In this document: positions 1 through 7,998 of the stretch, one piece after another
Numbering within the stretch: the stretch's first letter is position 1
How the letters are laid out: each line of letters begins with the position of its first letter
Source: Lachnospiraceae bacterium
GTDB lineage: Bacteria > Bacillota > Clostridia > Lachnospirales > Lachnospiraceae
Length of the DNA: 64,000 nucleotides
Assembly (NCBI GenBank): GCA_017482485.1
Contig: JAFUMV010000028.1
Location: 1-64,000 of the forward strand
Reading direction: 5' to 3'
The notes under the pieces: generated by a model
Told to the model about the DNA's origin: nothing
Seen by the model: the letters and a program-made list of their open reading frames with translations, nothing else
Databases searched by the model: none
Position numbers and translations under genes: made by a program

Positions 1-200
1 CGTTCGAGAAGGTTCCTGTTTGATAGGCGCTGTTTCTCGAAAAGCGAAGCGTTCGAGAAGGTTCCTTTTTGATAGGCGCTACTTTGCAACAAGCGCAGCG
101 GTTGCAAAGGTTCCTTTATATTGTTGCGCTACTTTTTAAAAAGCGAAGCGTTCGAGAAGATCCCTTTATGAATAGGCGCTGCTTCTCCTCAAAAACGCAG
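1..200. repeat. Tandem ~50-bp hairpin repeat array upstream of dnaD-like gene
   Basis: Four diverged head-to-tail units begin near 1, 50, 99 and 149. Each carries a form of CGTTCGAGAAGGTTCCTTT and then TAGGCGCT. At the unit junctions there are inverted repeats around a conserved 10-nt loop: 34-41 with 52-59 (TTCTCGAA/TTCGAGAA) and 83-90 with 101-108 (TTTGCAAC/GTTGCAAA). The two stems differ in sequence but both pair perfectly, which suggests selection on structure. The third junction pairs only partly and the fourth does not. The array ends about 30 bp before the dnaD-like start and has no coding capacity that I can see. Confidence 0.75.
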
Positions 201-230
201 CATTACATAACATAGAAAGCAGGAAACACC

Positions 231-1283
231 ATGGGCAGCATTACCTTAGTCAGCGATGGAAGCACCGACGTTACCATCCTTTCCAATATTTTTATAGATG
301 ATTACATGAAAGATGCCAATGATGCACAACTTAAGATATATCTCTATCTGCTTCGTATGCTCCAGGCGCACGAAGATATCAGCATCTCCGACATCGCTGA
401 CAAATTTAATCACACAGAGAAAGACGTCATGCGCGCACTCTGTTACTGGGAAAAATGTCAGGTGCTTTCTCTGGAATATGCTGCTGATAAAAGCCTTGCC
501 GGCATTCGTCTGTGCACGTTATCTTCAAAGAAGAACCAGCAGGATACAGTTTCTGCACAGTCCCTGCAGGTACCCGCAAGAACAATCACCGTAATGTCTC
601 ATCAGACGATCTCTTCTCCCTATGAGAAGCCGCTTTATACTGCAGACCAGCTGAAGGCATTTGGTGACCAGGAAAATACCGCCCAGCTTTTCTTTGTAGC
701 AGAACAGTACCTGGGCCGTACCCTGACCCCTAATGATATGAAATCTATCCTGTTTTTCTCAGACAGACTGCATTTTTCCGATGATCTGATTGATTATCTT
801 CTGCAGTATTGTGTCGAGCGCGGCAAACGCGATTTCCGCTATATAGAAAAGGTAGCAATCGGCTGGGCAGAGGCCGGTGTCACCACTCCTGCCGAAGCGG
901 AAAAACAGGCTTCACGCTATGATAAATCAGTTTATTCCATCATGAATGCTCTTGGTAAGACAAGCTCACCCGCTAAAAATGAAATTGCCTATATCCAGCG
1001 TTGGACCAAAGATTTCGGCTTTGAGCTCGACATAATTCTGGAAGCCTGCGGACGCACTGTTCTGGCAACGGATAAGCACCGTTTTGCTTACGCGGACCGG
1101 ATTCTGGAAGCCTGGTATAAGGCCGGCGTTCATCATGTCTCCGATATTTCGGGACTGGATATTTCCCATCAGCGGGACAAGGCGGCCAAACCGGCGCGCA
1201 CCGGCTCCACCGCCGAATACAATCGCTTCATGCATTCCAACTACGATTTTGATGCACTGGAAAAGGAATTGCTGAAAGGCTGA
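231..1283 (+). CDS. dnaD: DnaD-like replication initiation protein
   Basis: A 350-residue protein with DnaD/DnaB-type architecture. The N-terminal ~90 residues form a winged-helix region (LKIYLYLLRMLQ, then SISDIADKF and EKDVMRALCYWEK). Two copies of the DnaB_2 helical domain follow: about residues 150-222 (LTPNDMKSILFF to YIEKVAIGWAEAG) and 250-310 (IAYIQRWTKDFGF to ADRILEAWYKAGV). In Firmicutes such proteins help load the replicative helicase. The neighbour 33 bp downstream encodes the DnaC/DnaI-type loader, so the two probably act together and are co-transcribed. The start is the ATG after AGCAGGAAACACC, a weak ribosome site. Confidence 0.88.
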   Translation: MGSITLVSDGSTDVTILSNIFIDDYMKDANDAQLKIYLYLLRMLQAHEDISISDIADKFNHTEKDVMRALCYWEKCQVLSLEYAADKSLAGIRLCTLSSKKNQQDTVSAQSLQVPARTITVMSHQTISSPYEKPLYTADQLKAFGDQENTAQLFFVAEQYLGRTLTPNDMKSILFFSDRLHFSDDLIDYLLQYCVERGKRDFRYIEKVAIGWAEAGVTTPAEAEKQASRYDKSVYSIMNALGKTSSPAKNEIAYIQRWTKDFGFELDIILEACGRTVLATDKHRFAYADRILEAWYKAGVHHVSDISGLDISHQRDKAAKPARTGSTAEYNRFMHSNYDFDALEKELLKG

Positions 1284-1316
1284 ACCTAATGATTTTCATA
1301 TTACAGGAGAATTGAC

Positions 1317-2294
1317 GTGGCATTAACAGTTTCTCAATATAATTTTATCATGCGCCAGTATGAAGAGCGCCAGACGCGCAACCGCCATTTAAGGGAGGAG
1401 CGTCTCCGCCATATCTACAAAACCATTGCCGGCTATCAGCAAATTGATGAATCCGTAGCCTCCGTTTCTGTTGCCCAGGGACGAAAAATGCTTGCCGGAG
1501 ATGACAATGCGCTCAAAACCCTGAAAGAAAAACTCCATGAGCTTTCTCTGGACCGTGCACGCCTGCTCGTTGAAAACGGCTATCCGGAAAATTTTCTGCA
1601 GCCTGTATATGACTGTCCCGACTGCAAAGACACCGGTTATATCAATGGTCAGAAATGCCACTGCTTTCGTCAGGCAGAAATCGCGCTCCTTTATGAACAG
1701 TCCAATTTGAAGCAGATTTTGGAAAAAGAGAACTTCAGCACGCTCTCCTACGCCTATTTTGAGGGAGATTCGCTTGTTTCCTATCGGAACAATGTCGAAA
1801 AATGCAAAAAATTTGCATCTAATTTCAAAACAAGCTACCAAAATCTCTTCTTTTATGGTACAGTGGGTACGGGGAAGACCTTCCTTTCCAATTGTATTGC
1901 CAAGGAATGCATCGAAAATGGCTGCTCTGTCATCTATTTCAGCGCGGCGAATCTTTTTGATACACTTGCCCGCAATGCCTACAATTTTAAAACCCAGGAG
2001 GAAATGGCCTCCCTTTTCGGCGACCTTTACAGCTGTGACTTACTGGTTATCGATGACCTCGGGACAGAAACAGCATCCGCGTTTACCTTGTCTCACTTTT
2101 TCACACTGTTAAATGAGCGTCTGCTCCGAAAAAAATCTATCATTATATCAACTAATTTATCATTGGAAGACTGCAGAAACAGATATCAGGATCGAATTTT
2201 TTCCAGAATTACCAGCAACTTTGAATTCTGCAAACTGACCGGTCCGGATATCCGTATGTACAGGAAGGTGCCGGGCGCACTTTCCCGAAACTGA
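1317..2294 (+). CDS. dnaC: DnaC/DnaI-type helicase loader ATPase
   Basis: A 325-residue AAA+ ATPase of the DnaC/IstB family that loads the replicative helicase. An N-terminal helical region (1-95) precedes a zinc-binding module with Cys100, Cys103, Cys114 and Cys116 (CPDC...CHC), as in DnaI. Walker A is GTVGTGKT at 181-188 and Walker B is LLVIDD at 242-247. A GTG start at 1317 follows AGGAGAATTGAC, a good ribosome site. It lies 33 bp after the dnaD-like gene. The absence of a transposase next to it argues against IstB. Confidence 0.92.
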   Translation: MALTVSQYNFIMRQYEERQTRNRHLREERLRHIYKTIAGYQQIDESVASVSVAQGRKMLAGDDNALKTLKEKLHELSLDRARLLVENGYPENFLQPVYDCPDCKDTGYINGQKCHCFRQAEIALLYEQSNLKQILEKENFSTLSYAYFEGDSLVSYRNNVEKCKKFASNFKTSYQNLFFYGTVGTGKTFLSNCIAKECIENGCSVIYFSAANLFDTLARNAYNFKTQEEMASLFGDLYSCDLLVIDDLGTETASAFTLSHFFTLLNERLLRKKSIIISTNLSLEDCRNRYQDRIFSRITSNFEFCKLTGPDIRMYRKVPGALSRN

Positions 2295-2320
2295 ATGTCA
2301 GAAAGAGAGGATTATTTTTC

Positions 2321-3523
2321 ATGACTGTACGCGAAGAAACCAGAGATCTGGAAACTATTCCCGTTGGTTCACTTGGAATTATTCCGTTGAGAGGCTGTGA
2401 ATCCATGGCCGCTAAAATTGATGATTATCTTGAGAAGTGGAGAACCGAACGCGAAAGCCAGCACAAGACAAGCCTTGCTTTTCAGGGATATCAGAGAGAT
2501 TCCTATATTATAAAGAGCAAAGTTCCGCGTTTTGGCTCCGGCGAAGGCAAGGGCGTTATTATGGAATCCGTCCGCGGTTCCGACCTCTATCTGTTGGTAG
2601 ACGTTACCAATTACAGCGAGACCTATTCCCTCTGCGGACACGAAAACCACATGTCCCCCGATGACCATTATCAGGATTTAAAGCGTATTATCGCTGCTGT
2701 TGGAGGTAAAGCCAGAAGAATCACCGTCATCATGCCTTTCCTTTATGAAAGCAGACAGCACAAGCGCTCCTCCCGCGAATCCTTAGACTGTGCAATCTCT
2801 CTGCAGGAACTGGTAAAGATGGGCGTAGATAATATCATCACATTCGATGCTCATGATCCCAGAGTACAGAATGCAATTCCGTTAAACGGCTTTGAAACAA
2901 TACAGCCCGCATATCAGTTCATTAAGAACCTGCTGAAAGCTGAGCCCGATCTGCAGATCGACTCTGATCACATGATGGTAATCAGCCCTGACGAAGGCGG
3001 TATGAGCCGAGCGATCTACATTGCAAACGTGCTCGGCCTTGACATGGGTATGTTCTATAAGAGAAGAGACTACACCAGAATTGTCAATGGCCGCAACCCG
3101 ATCGTTGCTCACGAATTCCTTGGTACCAGTGTGGAAGGAAAAGACATGATTATCATTGATGACATGATCTCCTCCGGCGAAAGCGTTCTTGATGTGGCAA
3201 AAGCATTAAAGCAGCGCGGAGCACGCAAGATTTTCATTTGCACCACCTTTGGACTTTTCACAAACGGCCTTGAGAAATTCGACAAAGCGCATAAAGACGG
3301 ATATATCGACCGTGTGCTGACCACCAATCTGATTTATCAGTCTCCCGAACTGCTTGAGAGAGAATGGTATGTAAATTGTGACATGAGCAAATATATCGCT
3401 TACATCATCGATACTTTAAATCATGATGTTTCCATCAGCGATCTTCTCGATCCCAATGACAGAATCCAGCGCTGCGTTACAAATTATAAAAAGAGACAGG
3501 AAGAAGCTGCAAAGAATATTTAA
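2321..3523 (+). CDS. prs: Ribose-phosphate pyrophosphokinase (long form)
   Basis: Makes PRPP from ribose 5-phosphate and ATP for nucleotide, His and Trp synthesis. The PRPP-binding loop is clear in the C-terminal half (MIIIDDMISSGES, near residue 280), and the ATP-side motif reads ESRQHKRSS near residue 145. At 400 residues it is longer than the usual ~315: there is an N-terminal extension of about 80 residues and a C-terminal tail rich in Lys and Glu. The ribosome site GAAAGAGAGG precedes the ATG. It follows dnaC by 26 bp and ends at a strong hairpin. Confidence 0.9.
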   Translation: MTVREETRDLETIPVGSLGIIPLRGCESMAAKIDDYLEKWRTERESQHKTSLAFQGYQRDSYIIKSKVPRFGSGEGKGVIMESVRGSDLYLLVDVTNYSETYSLCGHENHMSPDDHYQDLKRIIAAVGGKARRITVIMPFLYESRQHKRSSRESLDCAISLQELVKMGVDNIITFDAHDPRVQNAIPLNGFETIQPAYQFIKNLLKAEPDLQIDSDHMMVISPDEGGMSRAIYIANVLGLDMGMFYKRRDYTRIVNGRNPIVAHEFLGTSVEGKDMIIIDDMISSGESVLDVAKALKQRGARKIFICTTFGLFTNGLEKFDKAHKDGYIDRVLTTNLIYQSPELLEREWYVNCDMSKYIAYIIDTLNHDVSISDLLDPNDRIQRCVTNYKKRQEEAAKNI

Positions 3524-3557
3524 TGCCGCTGACCGCCTGCACAAAATCTATTCATAA

Positions 3558-3591
3558 AATAAACGTCCGGTGTCAACGCCGGACGTTTATT
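3558..3591 (+). terminator. Terminator after prs
   Basis: Perfect 13-bp inverted repeat (AATAAACGTCCGG, 8-nt loop, CCGGACGTTTATT). It lies 34 bp after the prs stop; the T-rich end is within the stem. Confidence 0.75.
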
Positions 3592-3635
3592 GATTACGTA
3601 ATATTTCTGACTGCTATAGCAGCGAAATTATTTTT

Positions 3636-3673
3636 CCATAAAAAGGGAGGATGCCAGACAACCTGGTGTTGCC
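3636..3673. repeat. Left copy of 38-bp direct repeat flanking the toxin-antitoxin module
   Basis: Identical over 38 bp to 4490-4527 (begins CCATAAAAAGGGAGGATG, ends TGGTGTTGCC). This copy lacks the following CTGGCAT that closes the hairpin in the right copy, so here the palindrome is truncated. The sequence on either side of the two copies is unrelated. Confidence 0.9.
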
Positions 3674-3767
3674 CCATTAATTTCAGAGTCTCATTTTTTC
3701 TTGCAGCACTTTTGGATTCATTCCCCTGAGCGCCATCTTTGTACAAAAAGTATACCGACATACTTGC

Positions 3768-4064
3768 TTACCTTAAACCATCATAATGCGTCCACATACG
3801 GATGATTTTTACAGTTCCTTCATATTCAATTCCATCAAAAGTACTCTGATCAGCATACACTTGATATACAAGTCTATGCTGTATGTTGATTCTCCTCGAA
3901 AAATATCCCTGCAGATTTCCTACCAGCCCTTCATATGGCGGTGGATCCTGAAAAGGATTATTTCTTATAACCTCAATCAGTTCTTTAGCTTTTCTGTCCA
4001 GTCCGGCAGATTTCAGATTTTTAATGTCTTTGGCAGCCTGTTTTTCATATACAATTCTGTACAC
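3768..4064 (-). CDS. yoeB: YoeB/Txe-family mRNA interferase toxin
   Basis: A 98-residue RelE-fold toxin that would cut mRNA at the ribosome. YoeB hallmarks are visible: a basic N-terminal helix (KQAAKDIKNLK), PPPYEGL, FSRRINIQHRLVYQV in the core, and a C-terminal MWTHYDG where family members end in a catalytic His-Tyr. The GTG start directly abuts the antitoxin stop, indicating translational coupling. The C-terminus runs about ten residues past the usual YoeB end, and the loop TFDGIEYEG is a little longer than normal. Confidence 0.88.
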   Translation of the reverse strand: MYRIVYEKQAAKDIKNLKSAGLDRKAKELIEVIRNNPFQDPPPYEGLVGNLQGYFSRRINIQHRLVYQVYADQSTFDGIEYEGTVKIIRMWTHYDGLR

Positions 4065-4316
4065 TTACCATTCCACCTCATCTTCAGATAAGCATTCCTC
4101 TAAAGGAGAATTCCCGCCTTTAATAATAGATTCTGTCATTCCAGGAATGGAATTAAGATATAACGTCTCTTGTATCGCGTTCCAATCATCCTCAGAAATA
4201 AGAACGGCATTCTTTCCGCGATTGTTGGTGATGGTAATGGGCTGATTACTGGTATTTACGTCAGACAAAAGCTGGTAAATATTTTCCCTCGCTCTGGTCA
4301 CACTAATAGCAGTCAT
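4065..4316 (-). CDS. yefM: YefM/Phd-family antitoxin
   Basis: An 83-residue antitoxin and DNA-binding repressor. The N-terminal Phd/YefM fold is clear (AISVTRARENIYQLLSDV, then PITITNNRGKNAVLIS and DDWNAIQETLYL). The acidic C-terminal tail (LEECLSEDEVEW) is the part expected to wrap the toxin. It is the first gene of the pair and would bind the operator repeats overlapping its promoter at 4346-4374. Confidence 0.9.
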   Translation of the reverse strand: MTAISVTRARENIYQLLSDVNTSNQPITITNNRGKNAVLISEDDWNAIQETLYLNSIPGMTESIIKGGNSPLEECLSEDEVEW

Positions 4317-4345
4317 GATATCACTCCTCTCTTTCTGTTAACTCC

Positions 4346-4374
4346 ATTATAACGTACGCAATAACGTACGTCAA
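4346..4374 (-). promoter_or_regulatory. Toxin-antitoxin promoter with operator repeats in the spacer
   Basis: On the minus strand TTGACG (4374-4369) and TATAAT (4351-4346) are separated by 17 bp. The spacer holds two ACGTACG half-sites (352-358 and 364-370 of the 4-kb block) centred 12 bp apart, the arrangement expected for YefM-type autorepression. Confidence 0.8.
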
Positions 4375-4405
4375 CATTTATAATATATTATACGTAGAAA
4401 AGCAA

Positions 4406-4440
4406 AAAATAGCATCCCTCACAAAGTAAGATGCTATTTT
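4406..4440. terminator. Hairpin between antitoxin promoter and dedA
   Basis: Perfect 11-bp inverted repeat AAAATAGCATC/GATGCTATTTT with a 13-nt loop. It has A and T runs on both sides, so it could terminate in either direction. Confidence 0.6.
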
Positions 4441-4489
4441 AGAACACTTGATTTCTAAAATAAATTAATTATCTCCAAAAGTAATAGCC

Positions 4490-4527
4490 CCATAAAAAGG
4501 GAGGATGCCAGACAACCTGGTGTTGCC
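4490..4527. repeat. Right copy of 38-bp direct repeat; includes dedA terminator
   Basis: Same 38 bp as 3636-3673. Here the palindrome is complete: ATGCCAG..CAAC pairs with GTTG..CTGGCAT up to 4534. Read on the minus strand the hairpin is followed by CCTCCCTTTTTA, so it probably terminates dedA. Confidence 0.8.
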
Positions 4528-4674
4528 TGGCATTTATTATGAAAAAGCTATTTAAAAAGTTGCGTTGAAATCTTTTTTGTTTTCCTTGCTTCATCTTATG
4601 GTCTTAGTATAGAAAACGAAAGTGACGAAAGCATGTAATCGAAAAAAACATTCCGTTAAAGAAATATGAATAAA

Positions 4675-5295
4675 TTATGAACGCCTTTTCAGAAGATTTC
4701 GAATCAATTTCCATCCTATCCAGGCAAAAAATACTATTTTCAAAACAGTTCCTGTCATTTCAGAATATGCAGAGATCCATTCCTGAATATACCCCCATGA
4801 CGCCCCCAGTGCGGCCCCAAGTGATACCAGTGCCAGATTCCAGATTGTACTGCCGATCACTGTGTAAAGCAAAAATGTCAGTATCTTCATTTTTGCCATT
4901 CCTGCCGGGATGGAAATCAGACTCCGTATCATCGGCACACAGCGACCAAGCAAAACGGCTGCCATTCCTTTCTTTTCAAACCATCCCATCGTCTTTTTTA
5001 TCTTTTCCTTTTGAAACCCCAATATACGGCATACCCTGCTGTCCATTATTTTTTCCAGCCTTGACATGCAAAGCAAAGTTCCGATACCATACAGAATCAA
5101 CGCTCCCAGAGTTGAACCGATTGTAGAAAAAAAGACTACACCCCATACAGTCATATTGGTGTATGTTGTCATAAAACCGCTGAAAGGTAGAATAACCTCC
5201 GACGGAATCGGCGGAAACAGATTCTCTGCCAGAATCAGCATAAAAACACCCGCATATCCATAATGATTCATCACGGAAACAATAAATTCCTGCAT
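4675..5295 (-). CDS. DedA-family membrane protein
   Basis: DedA/VTT-family integral membrane protein, about 206 residues. Members recycle undecaprenyl-phosphate or related lipids across the membrane, but the substrate here cannot be told. It shows the family signature ENLFPPIPSEVILPFSGF, the cytoplasmic motif GRCVPMIRSLISIPAGMAKM, and several hydrophobic segments. The start is set at 5295 because AGGAG lies 9 nt upstream of that ATG; the upstream in-frame ATG at 5328 has no such site. It is a single gene with its terminator at the 38-bp repeat. Confidence 0.85.
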   Translation of the reverse strand: MQEFIVSVMNHYGYAGVFMLILAENLFPPIPSEVILPFSGFMTTYTNMTVWGVVFFSTIGSTLGALILYGIGTLLCMSRLEKIMDSRVCRILGFQKEKIKKTMGWFEKKGMAAVLLGRCVPMIRSLISIPAGMAKMKILTFLLYTVIGSTIWNLALVSLGAALGASWGYIQEWISAYSEMTGTVLKIVFFAWIGWKLIRNLLKRRS

Positions 5296-5407
5296 ACAAT
5301 CACACTCCTGCGCCTGCTCCAAATTCACGCTACCATATTATGCAGAAATCATTTGAAAAAGAAGCTGCAAAGCAGGAATGTTCCCAGGGTAAAACTCGAA
5401 CAAAAAT

Positions 5408-5431
5408 ATCCGGAGGGCAAAGCCTCCGGAT
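5408..5431 (-). terminator. Terminator after fba
   Basis: ATCCGGAGG/CCTCCGGAT with a 6-nt loop. Read on the minus strand it is followed by ATTTTTG. Confidence 0.8.
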
Positions 5432-5509
5432 ACAAAGTTTTCGCGTTATGCAAATTTCAAACTGATGGGGTTCCCCACAGTCATCATATTATGACACAGC
5501 TTATGATTC

Positions 5510-6373
5510 TCAAGCCTTGCCAACAGAACCGAACAGTTCCATTTTCTCTTTAACAGTAGCTTTGATAGCTTCGAAGCCAGGAGCTAACAGCTTACGAGGG
5601 TCATAACCCTTGCCCTGCTGATCCTTACCAGCTTCAATATACTCTCTGGTAGCTGCTGCGAAGGAAAGCTGACACTCTGTGTTAACGTTGATCTTAGCAA
5701 CGCCCAGAGAGATTGCCTTCTTGATCATGTCAGCAGGAATACCTGTGCCGCCATGAAGAACCAGAGGAAGATCACCGGTCAGCTGCTGGATAGCATCCAG
5801 AGTTTCGAAAGAAAGACCAGCCCAGTTTGCAGGATATTTACCATGAATATTGCCGATACCTGCTGCCAGGAAATCTACGCCCAGATCTGCAATTGCCTTA
5901 CATTCCTTAGGATCAGCGCACTCGCCCATACCGATAACGCCGTCTTCTTCGCCGCCGATGGAACCAACTTCAGCTTCGATGGAAACGCCCTTTGCATGAG
6001 CAGCCTTAACCAGCTCAGTAGTCTTAGCAACGTTTTCTTCGATGGAGTAGTGAGAACCGTCAAACATGATGGAAGAGAAACCAGCTTCCAGACACTTGTA
6101 GCAGTGATCGTAGGAGCCGTGATCCAGATGCAGAGCAACGGGAACAGTGATGTTCTGTTCTTCGATCATGCCCTTAACCATACCAACAACGGTCTTGTAA
6201 CCAGCCATGTATTTGCCTGCGCCTTCGGATACGCCCAGGATAACAGGGGAATTCAGTTCCTGTGCAGTTAACAGGATAGCCTTTGTCCATTCAAGGTTGT
6301 TAATGTTGAACTGGCCAACTGCATAGTGACCAGCTTTTGCTTTTTGAAGCATTTCTGTAGCGGATACTAACAT
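5510..6373 (-). CDS. fba: Class II fructose-bisphosphate aldolase
   Basis: Zinc-dependent aldolase of glycolysis and gluconeogenesis, 287 residues. The zinc/catalytic motif LHLDHG has His82, Asp84 and His85. The phosphate loops are VDFLAAGIGNIHG and VLHGGTGIP, followed by KINVNTECQLSF. The start at 6373 is preferred because GGAGG lies 8 nt upstream; an in-frame ATG at 6388 lies 5' of that site. It is monocistronic. Confidence 0.95.
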   Translation of the reverse strand: MLVSATEMLQKAKAGHYAVGQFNINNLEWTKAILLTAQELNSPVILGVSEGAGKYMAGYKTVVGMVKGMIEEQNITVPVALHLDHGSYDHCYKCLEAGFSSIMFDGSHYSIEENVAKTTELVKAAHAKGVSIEAEVGSIGGEEDGVIGMGECADPKECKAIADLGVDFLAAGIGNIHGKYPANWAGLSFETLDAIQQLTGDLPLVLHGGTGIPADMIKKAISLGVAKINVNTECQLSFAAATREYIEAGKDQQGKGYDPRKLLAPGFEAIKATVKEKMELFGSVGKA

Positions 6374-6515
6374 TTCAATTACCTCCATAAATGATTATTC
6401 TTTACAGCACATCATAATTTGACAGCTGTATTGTTTCCAATCGTTCTTATTATAACCTATCTTGTCTAAAAAGGAAATACGGCAACGATAAATTTTTCAC
6501 AAAAAAACTCGATTC

Positions 6516-7499
6516 TCATAACAGTTCAGGACTTTCAACCGGCTCCTGAAGATGTTTTTCCCTGTTTTCAGCCGGCTCCTGGAATTCATTTTCCTCTACG
6601 GCCGTATCTTCTCCGGGCACCATAATGTGCAATGCCTGCTTCTGATTTTCGATGATAACGTCCGTATGCCGTCCGCCAAACTCTCCATCCAGCGTCCATG
6701 CAACATCCTCTTCTGATTCAATTTTTAACAGAGACGTCTTAAAACAGTACATCTGTGCGGCATCAATATCTTTCAGAGTCAATGCCCCGATAATCTGGTT
6801 TAAATCCTCCAGACTCTTGGGCCGCTTGATCAGGGTCACCTCAAATACGCCATCGCTGAGATCGACGAATTTTCCGGTAATGCCCTTAAATCCGCCCACT
6901 GACATGGAGTTGGTAATCATCCCGTATAAAAAATCATCTTCTATAACGGTATCCTCGGTGGTGATCTTTAAGTGATAGGATTTCACACTCGCCAGTTTTT
7001 TCACTCCCTCCAACAGATATGCCATATGCCCCAGCACATTTTTCACTTCCTGCTTTGTTTCATAAGAAACATCTGTGAAAAGTCCAAAGGCCGCAATGTA
7101 CACGAATGTATTCTCATTAAAGGAACCTACATCGCAGGCAAACATTTTCCCGCTGACTGCTACCTCAGCTGACTGCTTCATATTCTTCGGTATTTGCAGG
7201 CTATTTGCAAAATCATTGGTACTCCCTGCGGGAATATACCCGATCGGCCTTCTGCGAACGCTCTTCATGATGCCCGTCACCACTTCATCCAGCGTGCCGT
7301 CACCTCCGCTGCACACCACAAGATCGTATTTTGCCGTTTTTCCCGCGGCAATTTCCACTGCTTCTCCCGCATACTGCGTTGGACGAGCAGTCACCTCATA
7401 ACCGGCCTTCACAAAAACGTCAATAATATCCAGAAGATTATTCCTGATCTGACCTTTGCCCGCTTTGGGGTTATATATAAAAAGAAGTTTCTTATCCAT
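6516..7499 (-). CDS. Diacylglycerol/lipid kinase (DagK/YegS family)
   Basis: ATP-dependent lipid kinase of the DAGK catalytic family (YegS/DgkB/LCB5), about 327 residues. It opens with LFIYNPKAGKGQIRNNL. The nucleotide motif is VVCSGGDGTLDEVVTG and the substrate loop is IPAGSTNDFANSL. The C-terminal beta domain ends in WTLDGEFGG, followed by an acidic tail (TAVEENEFQEPAENREKH) not needed for the fold. AGGAG just upstream fixes the start at 7499; reading further upstream would run into the palindrome array at 7561-7680. Confidence 0.85.
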   Translation of the reverse strand: MDKKLLFIYNPKAGKGQIRNNLLDIIDVFVKAGYEVTARPTQYAGEAVEIAAGKTAKYDLVVCSGGDGTLDEVVTGIMKSVRRRPIGYIPAGSTNDFANSLQIPKNMKQSAEVAVSGKMFACDVGSFNENTFVYIAAFGLFTDVSYETKQEVKNVLGHMAYLLEGVKKLASVKSYHLKITTEDTVIEDDFLYGMITNSMSVGGFKGITGKFVDLSDGVFEVTLIKRPKSLEDLNQIIGALTLKDIDAAQMYCFKTSLLKIESEEDVAWTLDGEFGGRHTDVIIENQKQALHIMVPGEDTAVEENEFQEPAENREKHLQEPVESPELL

Positions 7500-7560
7500 T
7501 CTTACTCCTCTAAAAACGAACGCACTCCAGGGCCCTTTTTTGCGCCATGGCCCCCGCTTA

Positions 7561-7680
7561 ATAAGGCAGACCCGAAAACGCAGAGCGTTTTCGGGTTCGC
7601 GTAGCTCGGAATAAGGAGTGACAGGCAGTTTTTCGTGCAAGCACGAAAACTGCCTGTCACTCTTTATTCCTCTGCCTTAT
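7561..7680. repeat. Multi-arm palindromic element between crh and lipid kinase
   Basis: An outer 10-bp stem (ATAAGGCAGA 7561-7570 with TCTGCCTTAT 7671-7680) encloses two hairpins. Arm 1 is CCCGAAAACGC (7571-7581) paired with GCGTTTTCGGG (7585-7595) around a 3-nt loop. Arm 2 is a ~30-bp stem (7608-7638 with 7641-7670) around AA, with one wobble and one bulge. I see no ORF. The design resembles the cloverleaf at 23921-23981. Confidence 0.8.
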
Positions 7681-7685
7681 AGCGC

Positions 7686-7713
7686 AAAAAAGGAGCATTG
7701 TTTTCAATGCCCC
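7686..7713 (-). terminator. Terminator after crh
   Basis: On the minus strand GGGGCATTG-AAAA-CAATGCTCC is followed by TTTTTT. It closes the uvrC-to-crh gene run. Confidence 0.85.
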
Positions 7714-7726
7714 TTCTCATTCGTCG

Positions 7727-7984
7727 TTAGTTTTTACCGCAAAGGTAATCTGCCATATCTGCTACAGCTTCTTCTTCGTCCGGGCCGTCTGCAATAACGG
7801 TTACCATCTCACCGCTGTCAAGGCCAAGGCTCATCATACCCATAATGCTCTTCGCATTCACTTTTTTTCCTTCGGTCTCCAGATACACAGTACTGCTATG
7901 TTTGCTTGCCACCTGTACAAGCATTGCTACCGGTCTTGCCTCAAGACCCTGCTCCAGCTTGATTGTCACAGCCTTTTGTTTCAT
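7727..7984 (-). CDS. crh: Crh-like HPr paralogue (Glu15, Ser46)
   Basis: An 85-residue HPr-fold protein. The sugar-PTS phosphorylation site is not His: the motif reads GLEARPV with Glu at position 15. The regulatory serine is kept exactly at 46 (NAKSIMGMM). In Bacillus subtilis Crh also lacks His15 (Gln) but is phosphorylated on Ser46 by HPrK and acts as a CcpA co-repressor. The rapZ-whiA-crh order is the same as there, and hprK lies 4 kb upstream on the same strand. I infer a regulatory, non-phosphotransfer role. It follows whiA by 14 bp and ends at a terminator. Confidence 0.88.
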   Translation of the reverse strand: MKQKAVTIKLEQGLEARPVAMLVQVASKHSSTVYLETEGKKVNAKSIMGMMSLGLDSGEMVTVIADGPDEEEAVADMADYLCGKN

Positions 7985-7998
7985 AATTTATCCTCCTT

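Noticed and set aside
1..200. CRISPR-like array
   Set aside because: The units repeat over their whole length with no unique spacers, and the repeats diverge.
231..3523. IstB/transposon identity for the dnaC-like ATPase
   Set aside because: There is no istA or IS ends; the zinc module and the adjacent dnaD-like gene fit a helicase loader.
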